A DNA stretch of 5,776 nt. Origin: an uncultured Anaerotruncus sp. (lineage in GTDB: Bacteria > Bacillota_A > Clostridia > Oscillospirales > CAG-272). Where the stretch lies: assembly GCA_958414155.1 (NCBI GenBank), contig CATYWI010000098.1, forward strand, positions 1-5,776, given 5' to 3'. The notes below the pieces were generated by a model. That model saw only the letters and a program-made list of their open reading frames with translations. It was not told the DNA's origin and searched no databases. Position 1 is the first letter of the stretch. Each line of letters begins with the position of its first letter. Below, piece after piece: positions 4,466 through 5,776 of the stretch. Position numbers and translations under genes: made by a program.

Positions 4466-5776
4466 TCAGTCGTTTATGATATATTTGATGAGCACCGGAT
4501 GGTGATCGGACGGGAAATCGCCGTTTATCTTCTCATTGCAGACGTTGTAGCTTGCAACGCTCATCCTGGCGGCATTCACAAAGAGATAATCAAGCGTTTT
4601 GTTGCTCTTGCCGTAGTTCGTGAATGTCGATGCGCGCTTCACCTGCATTGCAACATTGGCTGAGTCGGAAAGGAATGACTTGAGCACCGTATTATAGACA
4701 TCGGAGGTCGGCGTCGTATTGAAGTCGCCGCTCAGCACAACCGGATAGTCGCGGCATTTTGCCTCGATGAAGTCAAGCAGTACCTTTATCTGCTTCACGC
4801 GAGCCGGCTCGCTCTTGTGGTCAAGGTGAGTGTTGACTATCATTATCAGCCTGCCGTCGCTCTTGCGCTCAAGAAGCGCGTATGTATAAATGCGGTTGTA
4901 GGTGGATTCCTCAAACTTCGATACCGTCTCAGGGGTATCGGACATCCAGCGCGTTCCGCTCTCCTTGAGATTGAACTTTGACTTATTGTAAAATACCGGA
5001 TTGTACTCGCCGCTGTCGCCGCCGTTGCGTCCTTCGCCGACATATCCGTATATGCTTCCGAGCGCACCCGTAAGACTTGTCATCCAGTCGGGGCTGGTCT
5101 CCTGGAAGCCTATCGTGTCGGGAAGATATTTCAGCACCATATCTATAACGCGCTGTGTGCGCTCGGCGGTCTTTGAACTTACAAGATGGTTAAAGCTCAT
5201 GGCTGTGAGCATATTGTCGCCGACATCATATTTCTTTTCGGCATCGGGCGTCAGCGTAACGTTTCTTCCGTCGCGTGTCATGGCACTGCGAAGCTCCGCA
5301 ACGAGCTGCTCGACCGCAGCAATCGTAGCGACCGAGTCGCCGCCGCCAACGATCATATTCTTTCCGTCATAGCCGATAAAGGCGCTGCTTCCCGCCTTTT
5401 CAAGCCCGGCTGCATGCGCCTCCGATGCCTGTGCGGTCCTGCCGACCGATATTATATTCTCGCTCTTCCCTTCAAGCTCGCTGTCCTTCACGACACCGAC
5501 CGTAAAGCCGCAGGTTTCCGCTATCGCGGCGCCGAGGCGGGAAGCGGCTATATTCTCGCCGAGCGGATGCTTGGCAGGGTATGCTATGACCCATTCGCCG
5601 ATATCGGCATTGCCGATCTTGAGCGAATCCACATCGTATTCCGCGCGGAATGTGTATCCCTCGGACGACATAATGAAGTTCTCTATCGTTTTATCAGCCT
5701 CGTAACGCGAAAGAACGTTTTTCTCAAATTCCTCTATCGCCTTGACGGTACCATCCTCGGTGCGCCCGGCAATGAC
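4466..5776 (-). CDS. EEP-superfamily phosphodiesterase/phosphatase with N-terminal GH67N-like domains (partial)
   Basis: The visible 436 residues are the C-terminal part of a larger protein; the frame stays open to the right edge, so the true start is not seen. Counting from the Met at 5671, residues about 152-401 form an endonuclease/exonuclease/phosphatase domain with all metal and catalytic elements in order: N161, E191 (Q-E), N-T-H-L-D-H at 280-285, G-D-F-N at 315-318, L-D-Y at 360-362 and S-D-H-H-P at 388-392. Substrates in this superfamily range from nucleic acids to phospholipids and sugar phosphates, and none can be assigned. Residues about 20-128 look like the GH67/DUF4838 N-terminal-like alpha/beta domain, which ends in M-I-V-G-G-G. 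A similar ending (V-I-A-G-R-T-E-D-G-T) appears at the right edge, suggesting a second such domain upstream. The Met at 5671 is not a credible start: no Shine-Dalgarno, and coding continues upstream. Extracellular location is plausible but unseen. Confidence 0.85.
   Translation of the reverse strand, partial: VIAGRTEDGTVKAIEEFEKNVLSRYEADKTIENFIMSSEGYTFRAEYDVDSLKIGNADIGEWVIAYPAKHPLGENIAASRLGAAIAETCGFTVGVVKDSELEGKSENIISVGRTAQASEAHAAGLEKAGSSAFIGYDGKNMIVGGGDSVATIAAVEQLVAELRSAMTRDGRNVTLTPDAEKKYDVGDNMLTAMSFNHLVSSKTAERTQRVIDMVLKYLPDTIGFQETSPDWMTSLTGALGSIYGYVGEGRNGGDSGEYNPVFYNKSKFNLKESGTRWMSDTPETVSKFEESTYNRIYTYALLERKSDGRLIMIVNTHLDHKSEPARVKQIKVLLDFIEAKCRDYPVVLSGDFNTTPTSDVYNTVLKSFLSDSANVAMQVKRASTFTNYGKSNKTLDYLFVNAARMSVASYNVCNEKINGDFPSDHHPVLIKYIIND

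Noticed and set aside
5669..5671. ATG at 5671 as the start of the EEP gene
   Set aside because: The frame stays open with normal coding character for 35 more codons to the window edge, and no Shine-Dalgarno precedes it. The gene is partial.

Overview
The window looks like a chromosomal stretch from a low-to-mid-GC Firmicute, most likely an anaerobic Clostridia member (Oscillospiraceae/Ruminococcaceae type). The reasons are the MraZ style, the DUF421-DUF4363 gene pair, the AAAGGA/AGGAG ribosome binding sites, the sigma-A-like promoters and the A-tract/T-tract intergenic hairpins. This placement is inferred from protein and signal style, not from a database match. No rRNA, tRNA, CRISPR array, insertion sequence or phage gene was seen.

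Layout, left to right. (1) Positions 1-239, minus strand: the 5' part of mraZ, the repressor that usually heads the division and cell wall (dcw) cluster; the rest lies beyond the left edge. (2) Positions 240-794: a divergent control region. It holds a minus-strand promoter with a perfect TATAAT, MraZ-box repeats directly downstream of it, and a leader of about 258 nt with long-range complementary segments. It also holds a strong extended -10 promoter for the rightward gene, with a palindrome sitting on its -35. (3) Positions 795-3113, plus strand: a polytopic-membrane M48 family zinc metallopeptidase with a long helical C-terminal extension. (4) Positions 3196-3879 and 3876-4244, plus strand: a DUF421 (YetF-like) membrane protein and a DUF4363 single-pass protein, overlapping by 4 nt. 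(5) Positions 4245-4465: a convergent intergenic region packed with five stem-loops, at least one a clear bidirectional terminator. (6) Positions 4466-5776, minus strand: the C-terminal 436 residues of a protein with an endonuclease/exonuclease/phosphatase (EEP) domain, preceded by what look like two tandem GH67-N-terminal-like domains. It runs off the right edge.

Functionally, the M48 gene, DUF421 and DUF4363 may form one rightward unit. No plus-strand terminator is visible in the 82-nt gap after the peptidase gene, and the DUF421/DUF4363 overlap implies translational coupling. Nothing in the sequence says the peptidase acts on the DUF proteins. The mraZ gene and the EEP gene belong to other transcription units.

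The coding genes are of familiar families. The parts that reward a second look are non-coding: the long, possibly structured mraZ leader, the palindromic operator on the M48 promoter, an orphan minus-strand terminator whose loop is an ATG, and the hairpin cluster at 4252-4455.
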